A stretch of 64,000 nt of DNA, from positions 93,527 through 157,526 of the forward strand of contig JACNJL010000041.1 in the NCBI GenBank assembly GCA_014382585.1. The letters are read 5' to 3'. The DNA is from Limisphaerales bacterium (GTDB lineage: Bacteria; Verrucomicrobiota; Verrucomicrobiia; Limisphaerales; UBA1100). Position numbers and translations under genes: made by a program. Under the pieces are notes generated by a model. That model did no database searches and was not told the origin of the DNA. It worked only from the letters and a program-made list of their open reading frames with translations. Shown piece by piece: positions 9,701 to 19,400 of this stretch; within the stretch, counting starts at the first letter, position 1; each line of letters starts with the position of its first letter.

Positions 9701-9917
9701 CGCGGCGCGTGCGCCTAAGGCGTTGGTTTCGCAAATCCTTTCCAGCGCGTTCAATGAAGAATTTGAGCATTACAAAAAGAATCCCGAAGCCGCCACCAAG
9801 TTGTTGGCTGCCGGTGATTCCAAACGCGACGAATCACTCAACGCCACCGAGCACGCAGCGTGGACTATCATCGCCAGCATGTTACTGAACCTGGACGAAG
9901 TCATTTCCCGTCTCTAA
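6771..9917 (+). CDS. DUF1549/DUF1553 cytochrome protein with LamG domain
   Basis: About 1048 residues from ATG 6771, which gives the signal peptide [20 protein letters not shown]. The two upstream ATGs in frame would hide it. A planctomycete-type cytochrome c domain follows (Cys40-x2-Cys43-His44 in NNCFLCHG), then a DUF1549 region ([35 protein letters not shown]). Next come a coiled segment and a LamG/concanavalin-like domain ([13 protein letters not shown] to [18 protein letters not shown]). DUF1553 closes the protein ([46 protein letters not shown]). These PVC-group proteins are exported, probably periplasmic, and are almost always paired with a DUF1501 protein, as here. Their substrate is unknown; the LamG insert suggests carbohydrate or surface binding. 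Confidence 0.93.
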   Translation: MRIFAFVLGLVFVCLGMAAERLPEVVRFNQDIRPILSNNCFLCHGPDEGRRKEKLRLDVEAAAKKEVIVAGKLLESELWARITATDVEERMPPLKSKKKLTPHQIALIKKWIEQGAKYEGHWAFIAPKPPALPQLKPKWGHNPIDRFTAAKLEANGLAPSPEAKKEILIRRVTFDLTGLPPSLPEVEVFVNDNSPNAYEKVVDRLLGSKAYAERMTLHWMDVARYGDSSVHHADGPRTMWPWRDWVINAYDTNKSFKDFTIEQLAGDLLPNATVAQKVATGFNRNHGTTDEGGLIVEEYRVEYVVDRVKTTGNVWLGLSVECAQCHSHKYDPISHKEYYQFFAFFNNNADSGKQSRGGNAPPMVNVVSDEQQKLRDAAQARLKAATTKLAARKKAAQADIEKWAITAALKNQEQPPEPDGLIAHLPLDQFKNKITAELIGKKTAAKLEGDALASAGKFSGGLRVIKNGFVNVKGITPPEWNEPFSYGCWVKPDAANANGAVFSKMNEGNAFRGFDIWLQQGAPGTHIINNWPNNAVKVVGKEKTKAKQWSHIFVTYDGSGKASGTRVYLNGKRLEHNIEADGLSGTIQTPVDFRIGRRSNSAQANNIEIDDVRLYERALTDAQVATLAGNDPIAPILAIPAEKRNTKQQAALANHYLNSIDKEYKTLTTEKQKAQSDLSALSKSKITTMIMGDQGTIRPTYVLERGHYSHPRKDEVIKPGVPAFLPPLPKGAPQNRLGLAQWLTRPDHPLTARVAVNRYWSLLFGKGLVKTVSDLGTQGDWPSHPELLDWLATDFVKHGWDIKRTLKQIVMSATYRQSSRVTRELFAQDRSNALLARGPRFRLQGEFVRDNALAVSGLLVRNIGGPSVKPYQPPGLWNEVSLGGNVRFRQDKGESLYRRSMYTYWKRSAPAPTMTIFDAPTREKCLVERPRTNTPLQALATLNDPQFVEASRHLAERMMKEGGKSPKDRVAFGYRVVAARAPKALVSQILSSAFNEEFEHYKKNPEAATKLLAAGDSKRDESLNATEHAAWTIIASMLLNLDEVISRL

Positions 9918-9922
9918 ACATT

Positions 9923-11380
9923 ATGAATCCACTTTACGAAAATGGCCTACTGCAAACCCGGCGGGAACTTATTTTTAATTCCGCCAAATGCCTCGGCGGC
10001 GCGGCGCTCGGCTCGCTGATGGCGCCCAACCTCATCGCTGCGCCCCGCGCTAATAATGGCATTGGCGGCTTGTCCGGGCTCCCCCATTTTGCGCCCAAAG
10101 CGAAGCGCGTGATTATGCTCTTTTTCTCCGGTGGCCCAAGCCATATCGATATGTTCGATTACAAGCCGGCGATGCGTGGCTTCCACGGCACTGAACTTCC
10201 TGACTCCATTCGCAATGGCCAACGCATCACGGGGATGACCAGTGGCCAAAAATCGTTTCCGTGCGTCGCGCCAATGTTCAAATTCAAACGCCACGGCGCG
10301 CACGGCACTTGGGTGAGCGAGTTGCTGCCGAACATCGCCGGCATCGTCGACGACGTCACGCTCATCAAAAGCATGCACACCGAGGCGATCAATCACGATC
10401 CCGCCATCACTTACATTCTCACCGGCACCCAACAACTCGGCAAACCCAGCTTCGGCTCGTGGATTAGTTATGGGCTCGGCAGTGAAAACAAGGATTTACC
10501 CGCGTACCTCGTGATGATTTCCAAAGGACGCGGCCAAAGCCAAGCCCTTTACTCGCGCCTGTGGAGCAGCGGATTTCTGCCCAGTAAACATCAGGGCGTC
10601 AACCTCCGCAGCGGACGCGAGCCGGTACTCTTCCTCAAAGACCCCGAAGGCATCGACCGCCCGCTGCGCCGCCGGATGCTCGATGGTATTGCAAAAATTA
10701 ATCAGGAACAATTTTCCGAGTTCGGCGATCCCGAAACTCAAACCCGCATTTCACAATACGAGATGGCCTTTCGGATGCAGGCGAGCGTGCCGGATTTGAT
10801 GGATGTTTCCAAAGAACCCAAAGCCGTAAAAGAAATGTACGGCAAAGACACCGCCAAGCCCGGCACCTTTGCCAGCAACTGCATCCTTGCCCGTCGGATG
10901 GCCGAGCGCGGCGTGCCGTTCATTCACCTCTTCCATCGCGGCTGGGATCAGCACGGCGCGTTGCCCGTGAAACTGCGCCAGCAATGCGAAGACATCGATC
11001 AACCCGTGGCCGCGCTCATCAAAGATTTGAAACAACGCGGGATGCTAGACGAAACCCTCGTCATCGTCGGCGGCGAATTTGGCCGCACCATTTACTCTCA
11101 GGGCGCCCTCTCCAAAACCAACCACGGCCGCGATCACCACGGCCGCTGCTTCACCACACTGGTTGCCGGCGGAGGATTCAAAGGCGGCTACGAACACGGC
11201 GCCACCGATGATTACAGCTACAACATCACGCGCGACCCCGTGCACATTAACGACCTCAACGCCACCCTCCTCCAACAAATGGGCATCGACCACGAACGCC
11301 TCACCTACCGCTTCCTCGGCCTAGACCAACGCCTCACCGGCGTGGAGGGTGCGAAAGTGATTCCGCAGTTGGTTGGCTAA
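9923..11380 (+). CDS. DUF1501 protein, Tat-type export
   Basis: A 485-residue protein starting at ATG 9923, five bases after the stop of the DUF1549/1553 gene, so the two form an operon. The N-terminus has a twin-arginine-like signal ([23 protein letters not shown], Arg13-Arg14). The body is the DUF1501 alkaline-phosphatase/sulfatase-like superfamily: [21 protein letters not shown], the metal-site-like [11 protein letters not shown], and [27 protein letters not shown]. The conserved Asp/His positions suggest a metal-dependent hydrolase fold. The function is unproven in general, but tight pairing with a cytochrome partner is a PVC hallmark. The 3' end overlaps the convergent transporter gene by four bases (CTAA shared by both stops). 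Confidence 0.92.
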   Translation: MNPLYENGLLQTRRELIFNSAKCLGGAALGSLMAPNLIAAPRANNGIGGLSGLPHFAPKAKRVIMLFFSGGPSHIDMFDYKPAMRGFHGTELPDSIRNGQRITGMTSGQKSFPCVAPMFKFKRHGAHGTWVSELLPNIAGIVDDVTLIKSMHTEAINHDPAITYILTGTQQLGKPSFGSWISYGLGSENKDLPAYLVMISKGRGQSQALYSRLWSSGFLPSKHQGVNLRSGREPVLFLKDPEGIDRPLRRRMLDGIAKINQEQFSEFGDPETQTRISQYEMAFRMQASVPDLMDVSKEPKAVKEMYGKDTAKPGTFASNCILARRMAERGVPFIHLFHRGWDQHGALPVKLRQQCEDIDQPVAALIKDLKQRGMLDETLVIVGGEFGRTIYSQGALSKTNHGRDHHGRCFTTLVAGGGFKGGYEHGATDDYSYNITRDPVHINDLNATLLQQMGIDHERLTYRFLGLDQRLTGVEGAKVIPQLVG

Positions 11381-12387
11381 CTTTCTTCGCTGGCGTGACA
11401 GGCAAAAGTCTGCTTGCCGTCATGCTTACCGCAAGCCGGATTTCGTTTTTCGAACCACGGCACTAGCAGTGTGTCCACGAGTAATTGGAAAAGGTGGTAG
11501 AGCACCAGTGGCACTGCGCCGTAGGGGTTGGTGGCGAAGAAATTGCTCCAGACGTAGATGCCGTTGGGAAGGGTTTTTTGGGATCCGTTGAGCATCATCG
11601 CAGTGCGATCGGGCCAGTCGAAACGGAGCCAGCCGGAGAGGAGGTAATTCCAGGCGAGTAATGCGAGGTGCAGAATGGCGCACGCGGCTAAGAAACGCAG
11701 GACGATATTAGGCGCGCCTTGGAGTTGTTGGGCGCCGGAGGCGAAGCCGGTGTAAACGAACATCAAAATAATAAACTGCGGCACGATGCGAATGAAGGGG
11801 CGAATGGGTTCAGTGCGTTCCCAAAGTAATGGGCGAAGCAATTGCCCGGCAGCGATGGGGAGGAGCACCATATAAACCATCCGCAACATCATTTCGCCCA
11901 CGCGAAAATCGACATCTGCGCCAATGCTAATTTCCAAGATAAATGGCGTGAGCAAAAAGGTGAGGCTATTGGAGGCGAGGGTGCAAATGAGGGCGAGTTC
12001 GCGGTTGCCGCCGGCCATCATGGTGAGGGCAATTGCGGAGGCAAGGCTGCCGGCTTGGGCGGCCATAATCATCATTGCGGGGAGGAAATGTTCATTGCCC
12101 GCGGGTGCGAACCACACGCCCAACCCAAAAGCCAAAGCGGGCGAAAATAAATAAATACTGAGCAGCACAGGAATGACGGCTTGAAAGTTGGTGGCTTGTT
12201 TCACGAGGCTTGAGGTATCCATCGTGAACCCGGCAATGCCCAGCATGATGCCGACGAAGACAGGGATGACCCAGCCGGATTCTTTAAGTGTTAACCCCGC
12301 TTGGGGTGCAATAATTCCTACGGGGATGAGCAGGATCAGCGCGGCGAGAAACCAATAACGCCGGACGAAATCGCGATTAAGATCCAT
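11377..12387 (-). CDS. SBF-type (bile acid:Na+ symporter-like) transporter
   Basis: A 336-residue protein with about 9-10 hydrophobic helices. The conserved [17 protein letters not shown] near residue 272 and [19 protein letters not shown] near 47 match the SBF-like branch of the BASS superfamily (SLC10A7/YfeH group). The family moves organic anions or related solutes with Na+, and the substrate here is unknown. The C-terminal tail after the last helix is polar with cysteines and histidines ([21 protein letters not shown]). Its ATG overlaps the stop of the atypical kinase gene by one base (TGATG), so the kinase and transporter are translated together, which suggests a regulatory link. Confidence 0.8.
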   Translation of the reverse strand: MDLNRDFVRRYWFLAALILLIPVGIIAPQAGLTLKESGWVIPVFVGIMLGIAGFTMDTSSLVKQATNFQAVIPVLLSIYLFSPALAFGLGVWFAPAGNEHFLPAMMIMAAQAGSLASAIALTMMAGGNRELALICTLASNSLTFLLTPFILEISIGADVDFRVGEMMLRMVYMVLLPIAAGQLLRPLLWERTEPIRPFIRIVPQFIILMFVYTGFASGAQQLQGAPNIVLRFLAACAILHLALLAWNYLLSGWLRFDWPDRTAMMLNGSQKTLPNGIYVWSNFFATNPYGAVPLVLYHLFQLLVDTLLVPWFEKRNPACGKHDGKQTFACHASEES

Positions 12388-13262
12388 CAGCGCACTCCCA
12401 TCACTTTATGCAAATCGCGCGCCATCATGCCCATGGTGAGGTAGCGTTTCTCGGGGACATACTCAATGCATTTCAGGATTAGTTCTTCCAATAAAACGGG
12501 GATGTTCGGATTGAATTTGCGCGGCTTGCGGATGAGATATTTTGGGTTGAGTTGGTTAGTGAGTTTTTCCTTGGAGCTCTGACCCTCGAAGGGTTTCACC
12601 TGCGTGAGCATTTCGTACACGGTAACGCCAAAGGAATACACATCGGCGCGCTGATCAAAGCGCCAACCATTCACGACTTCCGGAGCCATATAAAGCGGGG
12701 TGCCGGATTTGCGGTCAAACTTCATCGGCGAATCGGGGATGGGTTGCGCGGTATCAAAGTCACACAAATACAACGTACCTCCGCGGCTAATGATGAGGTT
12801 CTCCGGTTTCAAATCGAGGTGCATGATCCCCTGTCCGTGGAGGTGCACTAATCCCGCGCAGAGATCGATAATCATATCGCTGAGGATTTCCTCGAGCATC
12901 GGATCTTCGCGCACGTTCATTTCGCGCAGGTTTAATCCCTCCACATATTGAAGCACGGCATACTCGCGTCCGCTGATTTTGCCGCTGTCGTGAAAGGTAA
13001 TTACATTACGATGAGGGGCGAGTTTAGACATAATTTCACAACCATGACGAAACAAGGTGGGTCCATTTGATCCGGACCCGAAAGTGTCATGCATTACCCG
13101 CAAGGCAAGGCTCCGACCCTCCGGATCGGCAACCAGCCAAATCGTGGCCAGTCCGCCCTGAGCGATGCGCTCTAACAGGCGGTAGTCACCGAATTTACCA
13201 TTTTCTACCAGTTGAATCTTTGTCTCCTTTGTATTATGCCGATGAGGCCGCGTACTGGGCAA
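12387..13262 (-). CDS. Atypical Ser/Thr protein kinase (possible pseudokinase)
   Basis: 291 residues, essentially one protein kinase domain with no membrane segment. The glycine loop is AQGGLATIWLV (35-45). The beta-3 lysine is replaced by Arg55 (SLALRVM). HRD appears as HLD (148-150), but Lys152 and Asn155 of LKPEN remain. DFG appears as DFD (168-170), and GTPLYMAPEVV is kept. Asp150 and Asp168 could still support chemistry, but loss of the ATP-anchoring Lys argues for weak or no activity. The 13262 start is TTG. An AAGGAG lies inside the frame about 13 codons downstream, upstream of ATT/CTG codons, so the true start may be later and non-canonical. It is coupled to the downstream transporter. 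Confidence 0.82.
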   Translation of the reverse strand: MPSTRPHRHNTKETKIQLVENGKFGDYRLLERIAQGGLATIWLVADPEGRSLALRVMHDTFGSGSNGPTLFRHGCEIMSKLAPHRNVITFHDSGKISGREYAVLQYVEGLNLREMNVREDPMLEEILSDMIIDLCAGLVHLHGQGIMHLDLKPENLIISRGGTLYLCDFDTAQPIPDSPMKFDRKSGTPLYMAPEVVNGWRFDQRADVYSFGVTVYEMLTQVKPFEGQSSKEKLTNQLNPKYLIRKPRKFNPNIPVLLEELILKCIEYVPEKRYLTMGMMARDLHKVMGVR

Positions 13263-13300
13263 TCCAAACGGGGAACGGGGATTGTTTCAATAAAAATCAC

Positions 13301-14227
13301 TTGGCGCAGCGGGGATTAGACGCTGTACTGCGGCACTTGCGACATACGGTTGCCATCCTAATTTATTTAATCTGCGTGTTTTTGGGCGCGGCACTCCTCT
13401 CGCCCCTAGCGTGGAAGGCGGTTTTTTCTGATTGGGCTTTCCTGCAATTCCTGAACGACCACGATGATTTCCACCGCTATTTCAACCGCTGCCTGTTAGG
13501 CTTGGCCTTGCTGGGGCTGGGATTGTTGTGCCGGTATTCCGGCATTCAATCTGCATTGGAAATCGGCTGGGCACATCCCCGCAAACATTGGCCGGGGCTG
13601 CGCAACGGCCTTCTACTCGGGCTCGCTTCGCTGACGGCCGCGGCTGCCCTGCCCCTCCTCACTGGCGCGCGGGAATGGCTTCCCACACCCGGACTCGCCG
13701 AATGGACCCGGCATTTCGCAAACGCTTTGCTAGCTGGAGTTTTAGTGGCAGTGATGGAAGAAACCCTTTTTCGCGGCGTGCTCTTTGGTTTGTTGCGGCG
13801 TGATTTGCCGTGGCGTTGGGCGGCGGTGATCGGCTCCCTCTTTTTTGCAGCGATGCATTTTCTGGATCAAAAACCTGAACTGGAATCCATCACTTGGGCC
13901 TCCGGTTTCTCGGCACTGCCGGCGATGGTTCACGATTTTGAGGACGACCCGTATTGGGCCGCAAAATTCATCAACCTAACGTTGGCGGGAATTATCCTTT
14001 GTGCGCTTTGGCAACACACGGGAAATCTTTTTTGCTCCATCGGCGTACACGCCGGCTGGATTTTTTGCCTGAAGACCAATGGGTTTCTCACAAAATCGAC
14101 CGCTGAAACCGCATCAACCTTTTGGGGCAACGGCCAAATCAGTGACGGCTGGGCTGCGACACCCTTGCTGGCATTGATGCTTTGGTACATAATACAAAGC
14201 AATGAAGAGCGCCCTCCACCTGAATGA
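13301..14227 (+). CDS. CPBP family intramembrane metalloprotease
   Basis: A multi-pass membrane protein with the CPBP (CAAX/Abi) motifs: EETLFRGVLFGLL (glutamate pair and Arg), FFAAMHF (FxxxH), and a later H-x3-N-like SIGVHAGWIF. These proteases act on membrane or prenylated substrates or serve in immunity and bacteriocin maturation; nothing here selects one role. The start is uncertain. The frame is open from 13067, but 13067-13262 is antisense to the kinase gene, and there is no ATG between there and the catalytic region. I place it at TTG 13301, just before the first membrane helix (TVAILIYLICVFLG). The end overlaps comF by 26 bases. Confidence 0.78.
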   Translation: MAQRGLDAVLRHLRHTVAILIYLICVFLGAALLSPLAWKAVFSDWAFLQFLNDHDDFHRYFNRCLLGLALLGLGLLCRYSGIQSALEIGWAHPRKHWPGLRNGLLLGLASLTAAAALPLLTGAREWLPTPGLAEWTRHFANALLAGVLVAVMEETLFRGVLFGLLRRDLPWRWAAVIGSLFFAAMHFLDQKPELESITWASGFSALPAMVHDFEDDPYWAAKFINLTLAGIILCALWQHTGNLFCSIGVHAGWIFCLKTNGFLTKSTAETASTFWGNGQISDGWAATPLLALMLWYIIQSNEERPPPE

Positions 14228-14927
14228 GGTTTTGAAGGGGCTTGCCTTCCCGGAGGTTTGCCAAGTGTGCGGCATATCACAAGCTGATGCAGCAAATGGA
14301 TTCACCTGCCGAAATTGCCGCTCTCAGATTTCCCGGACTAAACCTCCTTGGTGCGAACAATGCGGACTCCCGTTTGGGGGAGCCGTGGGTGAGGCGGTCA
14401 CCTGCAAAAATTGCTACGAGGCAAAATGGCAATTTGCCTGTGCGCGTTCAATTATGGCTGCCCGCGGATTGGTGCGCGAAGTTATTCATCGCTACAAATA
14501 CAACCAACACGAATTCTTTGAACCGTTGATGATTCTGTGGCTGCATAGCTGCGGCTCGTTATTTCCTGACCAGCCGCAATGTATTGTTCCAGTTCCATTG
14601 CACCCGGTAAAAGAACGGGAGCGCGGCTTCAATCAAGCCGAGCGATTAGCAGCCGGAGTCGCAAAATATTTGGGATTGCCCATGGAAACAAAGTTTTTGC
14701 GGCGCGTGAAATACACCAAAACTCAAACGAATCTAACCCGCAAGGAACGCCTAGCCAATATGCACAATGCGTTTGAAGCTCCAGGCCGAATGCCATTTTC
14801 GCGCTTATTATTGATCGATGATGTGATGACCACCGGATCCACAGCCAGCGCCTGTGCGGCGGCACTCCGAGGGGCTGGAGCCGCAAGAGTGGATGTGTTG
14901 ACACTTGCGCGCGGCATGCCCGATTAG
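14202..14927 (+). CDS. comF: ComF family phosphoribosyltransferase-like protein
   Basis: 241 residues. The N-terminal third has a zinc-ribbon-like set of cysteines (CQVCG, CRNC, CEQCG, CKNC). The rest is a type I phosphoribosyltransferase fold with VPVPLHPVKERERGFNQAERLA and the PRPP loop LLIDDVMTTGSTASACAAAL. ComF proteins take part in DNA uptake in competent bacteria and are widespread elsewhere with an unclear housekeeping role. The start ATG at 14202 lies inside the end of the CPBP gene, implying coupling. accD follows after a 62-base gap. Confidence 0.92.
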   Translation: MKSALHLNEVLKGLAFPEVCQVCGISQADAANGFTCRNCRSQISRTKPPWCEQCGLPFGGAVGEAVTCKNCYEAKWQFACARSIMAARGLVREVIHRYKYNQHEFFEPLMILWLHSCGSLFPDQPQCIVPVPLHPVKERERGFNQAERLAAGVAKYLGLPMETKFLRRVKYTKTQTNLTRKERLANMHNAFEAPGRMPFSRLLLIDDVMTTGSTASACAAALRGAGAARVDVLTLARGMPD

Positions 14928-14989
14928 TTTTGGCTTGAGGAAGAGGCATGTTTGCCCGACATAATCCCCAACGGCTGCATTGCCGTATT

Positions 14990-15913
14990 ATGGCTGAAAA
15001 ACCTAAAAAAACTCTCGGACTAGAAACCGTTGAACCGGCGGTCACACCGCCCCCCGCGGAACAGGAACCGGACTTCGAGAAAAAACCTGTAATCACCGGC
15101 ACCATTCGCAAACGTGAAATCCCGCAAGGACTGTGGACCAAATGTCCCGAATGTGAGGAATTGATTTTCGACAAGGAACTGGAAGAAAATTTGAAGGTGT
15201 GCCCGAATTGCGATCACCACTTCCCCACAACCGCCCACGCGCGAATCGCGTCACTCACGGAACCGGATTCGTTCGAAGAATTTGATGCGGATATGATTAG
15301 CGTAGACACGCTTGAATTCACCGGCACTGCCGCTTACGCGGACAAGCTCGTGAAGCACCGCGAGAAAACCGGCCTGAAAGACGCGGTCATCACCGGCATC
15401 GGGCGCATCGGAAATCACGATGCGGGATTGGCAGTAATGGACTTTAATTTCTTAGGTGGCTCAATGGGGTCGGTGGTTGGCGAAAAAATCACCCGCATCG
15501 TAGAAGCCGCCACGGAACGACGATTACCCGCGATTATTATTTCCAGCAGCGGCGGCGCGCGGATGTACGAAGGGATGTTCAGCCTCATGCAGCTGGCCAA
15601 AACCAGCGCTGCCATTGCGTATCACGGCCGCCAAAAACTTCCGTACATCAGCGTACTCACCCATCCTACCACGGCGGGGGTGATGGCGAGCTACGCCAGC
15701 CTTGGTGATTTGATCATTTCTGAACCCAAAGCGATGATTGGATTTGCCGGGCCCCGCGTGATTAAAGACACCACACAAAGCGAACTGCCCGAAGGATTTC
15801 AAACGGCCGAGTTTTTGATGGAACGCGGGTTGATCGACGCAATCGTCCCTCGCACAGAATTGAAAGCACGGTTGAGCGAGTACTTGGATTACCTCTGCGG
15901 CGAACTCAACTAA
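14990..15913 (+). CDS. accD: Acetyl-CoA carboxylase carboxyltransferase beta subunit
   Basis: AccD carries carboxyl from biotin to acetyl-CoA, with AccA, to make malonyl-CoA for fatty acids. I chose ATG 14990 (MAEKPKKTLGLE), since the 14 codons before it are unlike the family. Residues 50-85 hold the four-Cys zinc ribbon (TKCPECEELIF ... KVCPNCDHHF). The carboxyltransferase core follows: FNFLGGSMGSVVGEKI, the SSSGGARMYEGMFSLMQLAKT oxyanion segment, and YISVLTHPTTAGVMASYASLGD. The length of 307 residues is normal. A proline-rich N-terminal extension of about 40 residues precedes the ribbon. The stop overlaps that of the convergent lipoprotein gene by four bases. Confidence 0.97.
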   Translation: MAEKPKKTLGLETVEPAVTPPPAEQEPDFEKKPVITGTIRKREIPQGLWTKCPECEELIFDKELEENLKVCPNCDHHFPTTAHARIASLTEPDSFEEFDADMISVDTLEFTGTAAYADKLVKHREKTGLKDAVITGIGRIGNHDAGLAVMDFNFLGGSMGSVVGEKITRIVEAATERRLPAIIISSSGGARMYEGMFSLMQLAKTSAAIAYHGRQKLPYISVLTHPTTAGVMASYASLGDLIISEPKAMIGFAGPRVIKDTTQSELPEGFQTAEFLMERGLIDAIVPRTELKARLSEYLDYLCGELN

Positions 15914-16293
15914 AGCTTAGGCTTCAGTTTAGCATAAATTAAATCCGATGCTTCGCGATCACCAAATACGCCCACCCGAATTGATAGTTGAGTGAGGTCA
16001 GTAGATTTGCTTTTCACTTTAAATGTGACGTTCCCGAAATCACTCTGCGCGGTGATCATGCCTGAAAACGCTTTCTTGTCATTCTTCTGAACTTCAAACT
16101 TGAGTTCCTTGCATGTTTGCTCCACCGCAGCAAACACTTCATCAAAGGATTTGGATGAATCTACTTCAAGATCACCACCGACAAATTTCACTAAACCCGC
16201 ACCAACCCCAACGGCGGCCACAACCAGGCAAGCGGTTTGACTCGCAATGATGACCCCGGCGACACAGCTAATTAATAATTGTTTGATTTTCAT
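15910..16293 (-). CDS. DUF3568-like small lipoprotein
   Basis: 127 residues with a signal peptide (MKIKQLLISCVAGVIIASQTACLVVAAVGVGAG). Cys22 is a possible lipidation site, although its box (QTAC) is weak and a second hydrophobic Gly/Ala-rich stretch follows directly. The mature domain (SSKSFDEVFAAVEQTCKELKFEV ... AQSDFGNVTFKVKSKSTDLTQLSIRVGVFGD) fits the DUF3568 fold seen in envelope lipoproteins of many Gram-negatives. A strong AAGGAGG binding site precedes ATG 16293, with a short hairpin (GATGCC/GGCATC) just upstream of it. The gene is transcribed divergently from the histidine kinase. Role unknown. Confidence 0.78.
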   Translation of the reverse strand: MKIKQLLISCVAGVIIASQTACLVVAAVGVGAGLVKFVGGDLEVDSSKSFDEVFAAVEQTCKELKFEVQKNDKKAFSGMITAQSDFGNVTFKVKSKSTDLTQLSIRVGVFGDREASDLIYAKLKPKL

Positions 16294-16453
16294 AAAGCCT
16301 CCTTGATGCCGAAGGCATCGCTGCGAAAGTAGAATCAGATTGACCTGCCGTCAAGAGAGAGCGCGAGTGAGTTATTAACACGGCCGATCCACCCAGCCGT
16401 CAAAGTCAACGCTTGCGCTGAGCTTTTGGCGATGTAAAAATAAATGCACACCA

Positions 16454-19400
16454 GTGGCTGACTCAACACCATTTCCCGTACCCGAAAATGAGGCCGCGCG
16501 ACTTAAACTGTTGCGCGGACTGGAGTTCACACAAACCAATCTTTCGGGAGATGTGTTGACGAATGCAACGGAACTTGCCACCCACATCGCAGGCACACCT
16601 CAAGCTTGGATCGCCATGGTTGAGAAGGATTCCACCAACCGCATTGCCTGTTCGGGCTGTGAGCCGGACACCATTCCGCGTGCGGGTTCTCATTGCGCAC
16701 TGGCCATTATGAATGTTGAACCCACGGTCATCAGCGATGCCACCGTTGGTGAATATGGATTTTACGCAGGGTTCCCCATTCAAATAAACAACCTCATTGT
16801 GGGGACCCTTGCAGTGGCCAGCCCGGATTTGCATCAACTTTCCGATTCGCAAATCAATCAACTGCAACTTCTTGCCAATCAATGCGGCTCACACCTGAGC
16901 CTGCAATACCGCATGGCCACCTTGGAATCTGAAAATGCCGAGTTGCTCATTCAGGAACTGGGCGTGGAGTTAGCCGAAGAAAAATACCGCAGTATATTTG
17001 AAAATGTCCAGGAAGGCATTTTCCAGACCACCGAAGAAGGCCAGTTTATTTCAGCGAATCCAATGTTGGCAAAAATCTATGGATTTGATTCGCCGGAAGA
17101 TCTGATGGCTAATTTGAACGATATTTCAAGCCAACTTTATCTTGAACCGGACCGACGCAATGAATTTGTAAAGCGCATGAACGTTCAGGATGTCATTCAT
17201 GATTTCCAATCACCGGTACGTCGCCAGGACGGTGAGTTGATTTGGATTTCCGAAAATGTCCACGCGGTGCGCAATAATGCAAACGAGTTGCTTTATTTTG
17301 AGGGAACAGTGGTTGATATCACTGAACAAAAGAAAGCTGAGCAAGCATTACACGCCTCAGAATTGCTGTACCATTCACTGGTCGAAATAATTCCGCAAAA
17401 TATTTTGCGCAAAGACACTGACGGACGGTTTACTTTTGCCAACCAACGGTTTTGCAAACTGAACAACCGGACATTTGATGAGATTATTGGTAAAACCGAT
17501 CACGATTTGTTCCCAAAAGAACAAGCGGACAAGTATCGCCGCGATGATATCCGGGTGATGGAGAATGACGAAACCTATGCCACCACTGAAATCCACACTC
17601 AACCCGATGGCACCGAACTGCACGTCGAAGCGATCAAAACCCCGCTCCATAATGAGGCCGGGGAAATCACCGGCTTGCAGTGCATGTTTTGGGATGTCAC
17701 CGAACGCCACCTCATGGAGGAACAATTGGCTTACGAACGCGACTTGTTAAATGCGTTGCTAGAAAATGTTCCGGATCGAATTTACATTAAGGATACCGAG
17801 TCGCGGTTCATCCGTGGCAGTGCCGCGCTCGCCCGACGATTGAGTTTGAATTCATCCGAGGAAATCGTCGGCAAAACGGATTACGATTTCCACCCGGAAG
17901 AACAAGCGCGGGAATTCCATGAAGACGAACAACGCGTGATTCTCACCGGCAAATCGATCATCAACAAAGTAGAGCAACAAACAAGTGAAGAAGACCGAAC
18001 CGTTTGGGCTTCAGTCACCAAAGTCCCGTTTCGAAACCGCTCTGGATTAGTCACGGGGATCATTGGCATTTCGCGTGACATCACTGCTTTAAAATTAGCT
18101 GAAGAAGAAAGTGCGCGCGCACGGGACCTTGCTTTGGAAGCGGCACAAGTGAAAGCGCAATTTCTTGCTGTGATGAGCCACGAAATCCGGACGCCAATGA
18201 ACGGGATCATCGGCATGATCGACCTCCTGCTTTCCTCAGAACTATCAGATGATCAACGTGAATATGCCCAAACCGTCCGCACCAGCGCCGATGCGCTGCT
18301 CGATATTCTCAATGACATTCTGGACCTCTCGAAAATTGAAGCCGGGCACCTCGAGTTAGAAAAAGCAGAGTTTTCACTTCGAACCGTAATGGAGGAAGCG
18401 GTCGAACTTCACGCCCTCCGAGCTGAAACCAACCAAATCGAACTCAATGCCAATGTCTCCCCGGAATGTGAAGGGCGTTACCGTGGCGATGCAGGTCGGC
18501 TTCGGCAGGTGTTGCTCAACCTTGTCAGTAATGCCGTAAAATTTACCGAGCAAGGAGAAGTGCAGGTCTCAGTAAACCGTCAGCAGGAAACTGATGCGGG
18601 CGTTGAGCTGCATTTTTCGGTTCGCGATACTGGCCTCGGGATCAGCCCCGACGAACAGGAAAAAATATTCGAAGCCTTCCGGCAAGCTGATGGATCGAGT
18701 AACCGCCGTTATGGTGGTACCGGGCTCGGCCTTTCCATTTCGCGGCAACTCACCGAAATGATGGGTGGCCGTATGTGGCTTAAAAGCGTGCCGGGCGAAG
18801 GATCAATATTTCATTTCACAGTGCACCTAGAACATACGGCGAATGAGCCGCAGATTCCAGATAACGAGCTCGAAGGCCGCAAACTCTTGGTCGTTGTCCC
18901 GAATGATTTTGCACGCGAAGCCCTCGCCCAATACGCCAACGATTGGCACATGAACCTCACCACCGCCGCCACCGGCGAAGGCGCACGCCAACGACTCAAT
19001 GACCACACACGGTTTGATCTTATTTTGGTGGATCTCGCCCTTGATGACGAAGACAGTCTGAACCTGATCCAGGAAATCCAATCCCACGAGACACATCGCG
19101 AGGCCAAAACCATTCTCCTCACCTCACGCCGACACAAGGTGGATCCCGGGCTGCTACGCACACTTGGCGTGGCCGGCACGTTATCCAAACCATTGCGCCG
19201 CAGCCGCCTGCGTCAAGTTTTGCTTAATGTAATGACGGGAGTGTTGCCTGCCCCAAAATCGGTTAAATCAAATAATGCAGCAAATCATCGTTCTCTACGC
19301 ATTCTGGTCGCAGAAGACAATCCCATCAATCAACGGGTAGCCACACTGCAACTCAATCAATTAGGCCATAGAGTTGAGTTATGCAATGATGGTCAGAGTG

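Noticed and set aside
9018..9770. 250-codon minus-strand frame
   Set aside because: Entirely antisense to the DUF1553 region, with shadow-type composition.
16300..16340. GATGCC/GGCATC hairpin upstream of the DUF3568-like gene as a regulatory element
   Set aside because: Only six pairs with a three-base loop and no partner copies seen; could be chance next to a strong ribosome binding site.
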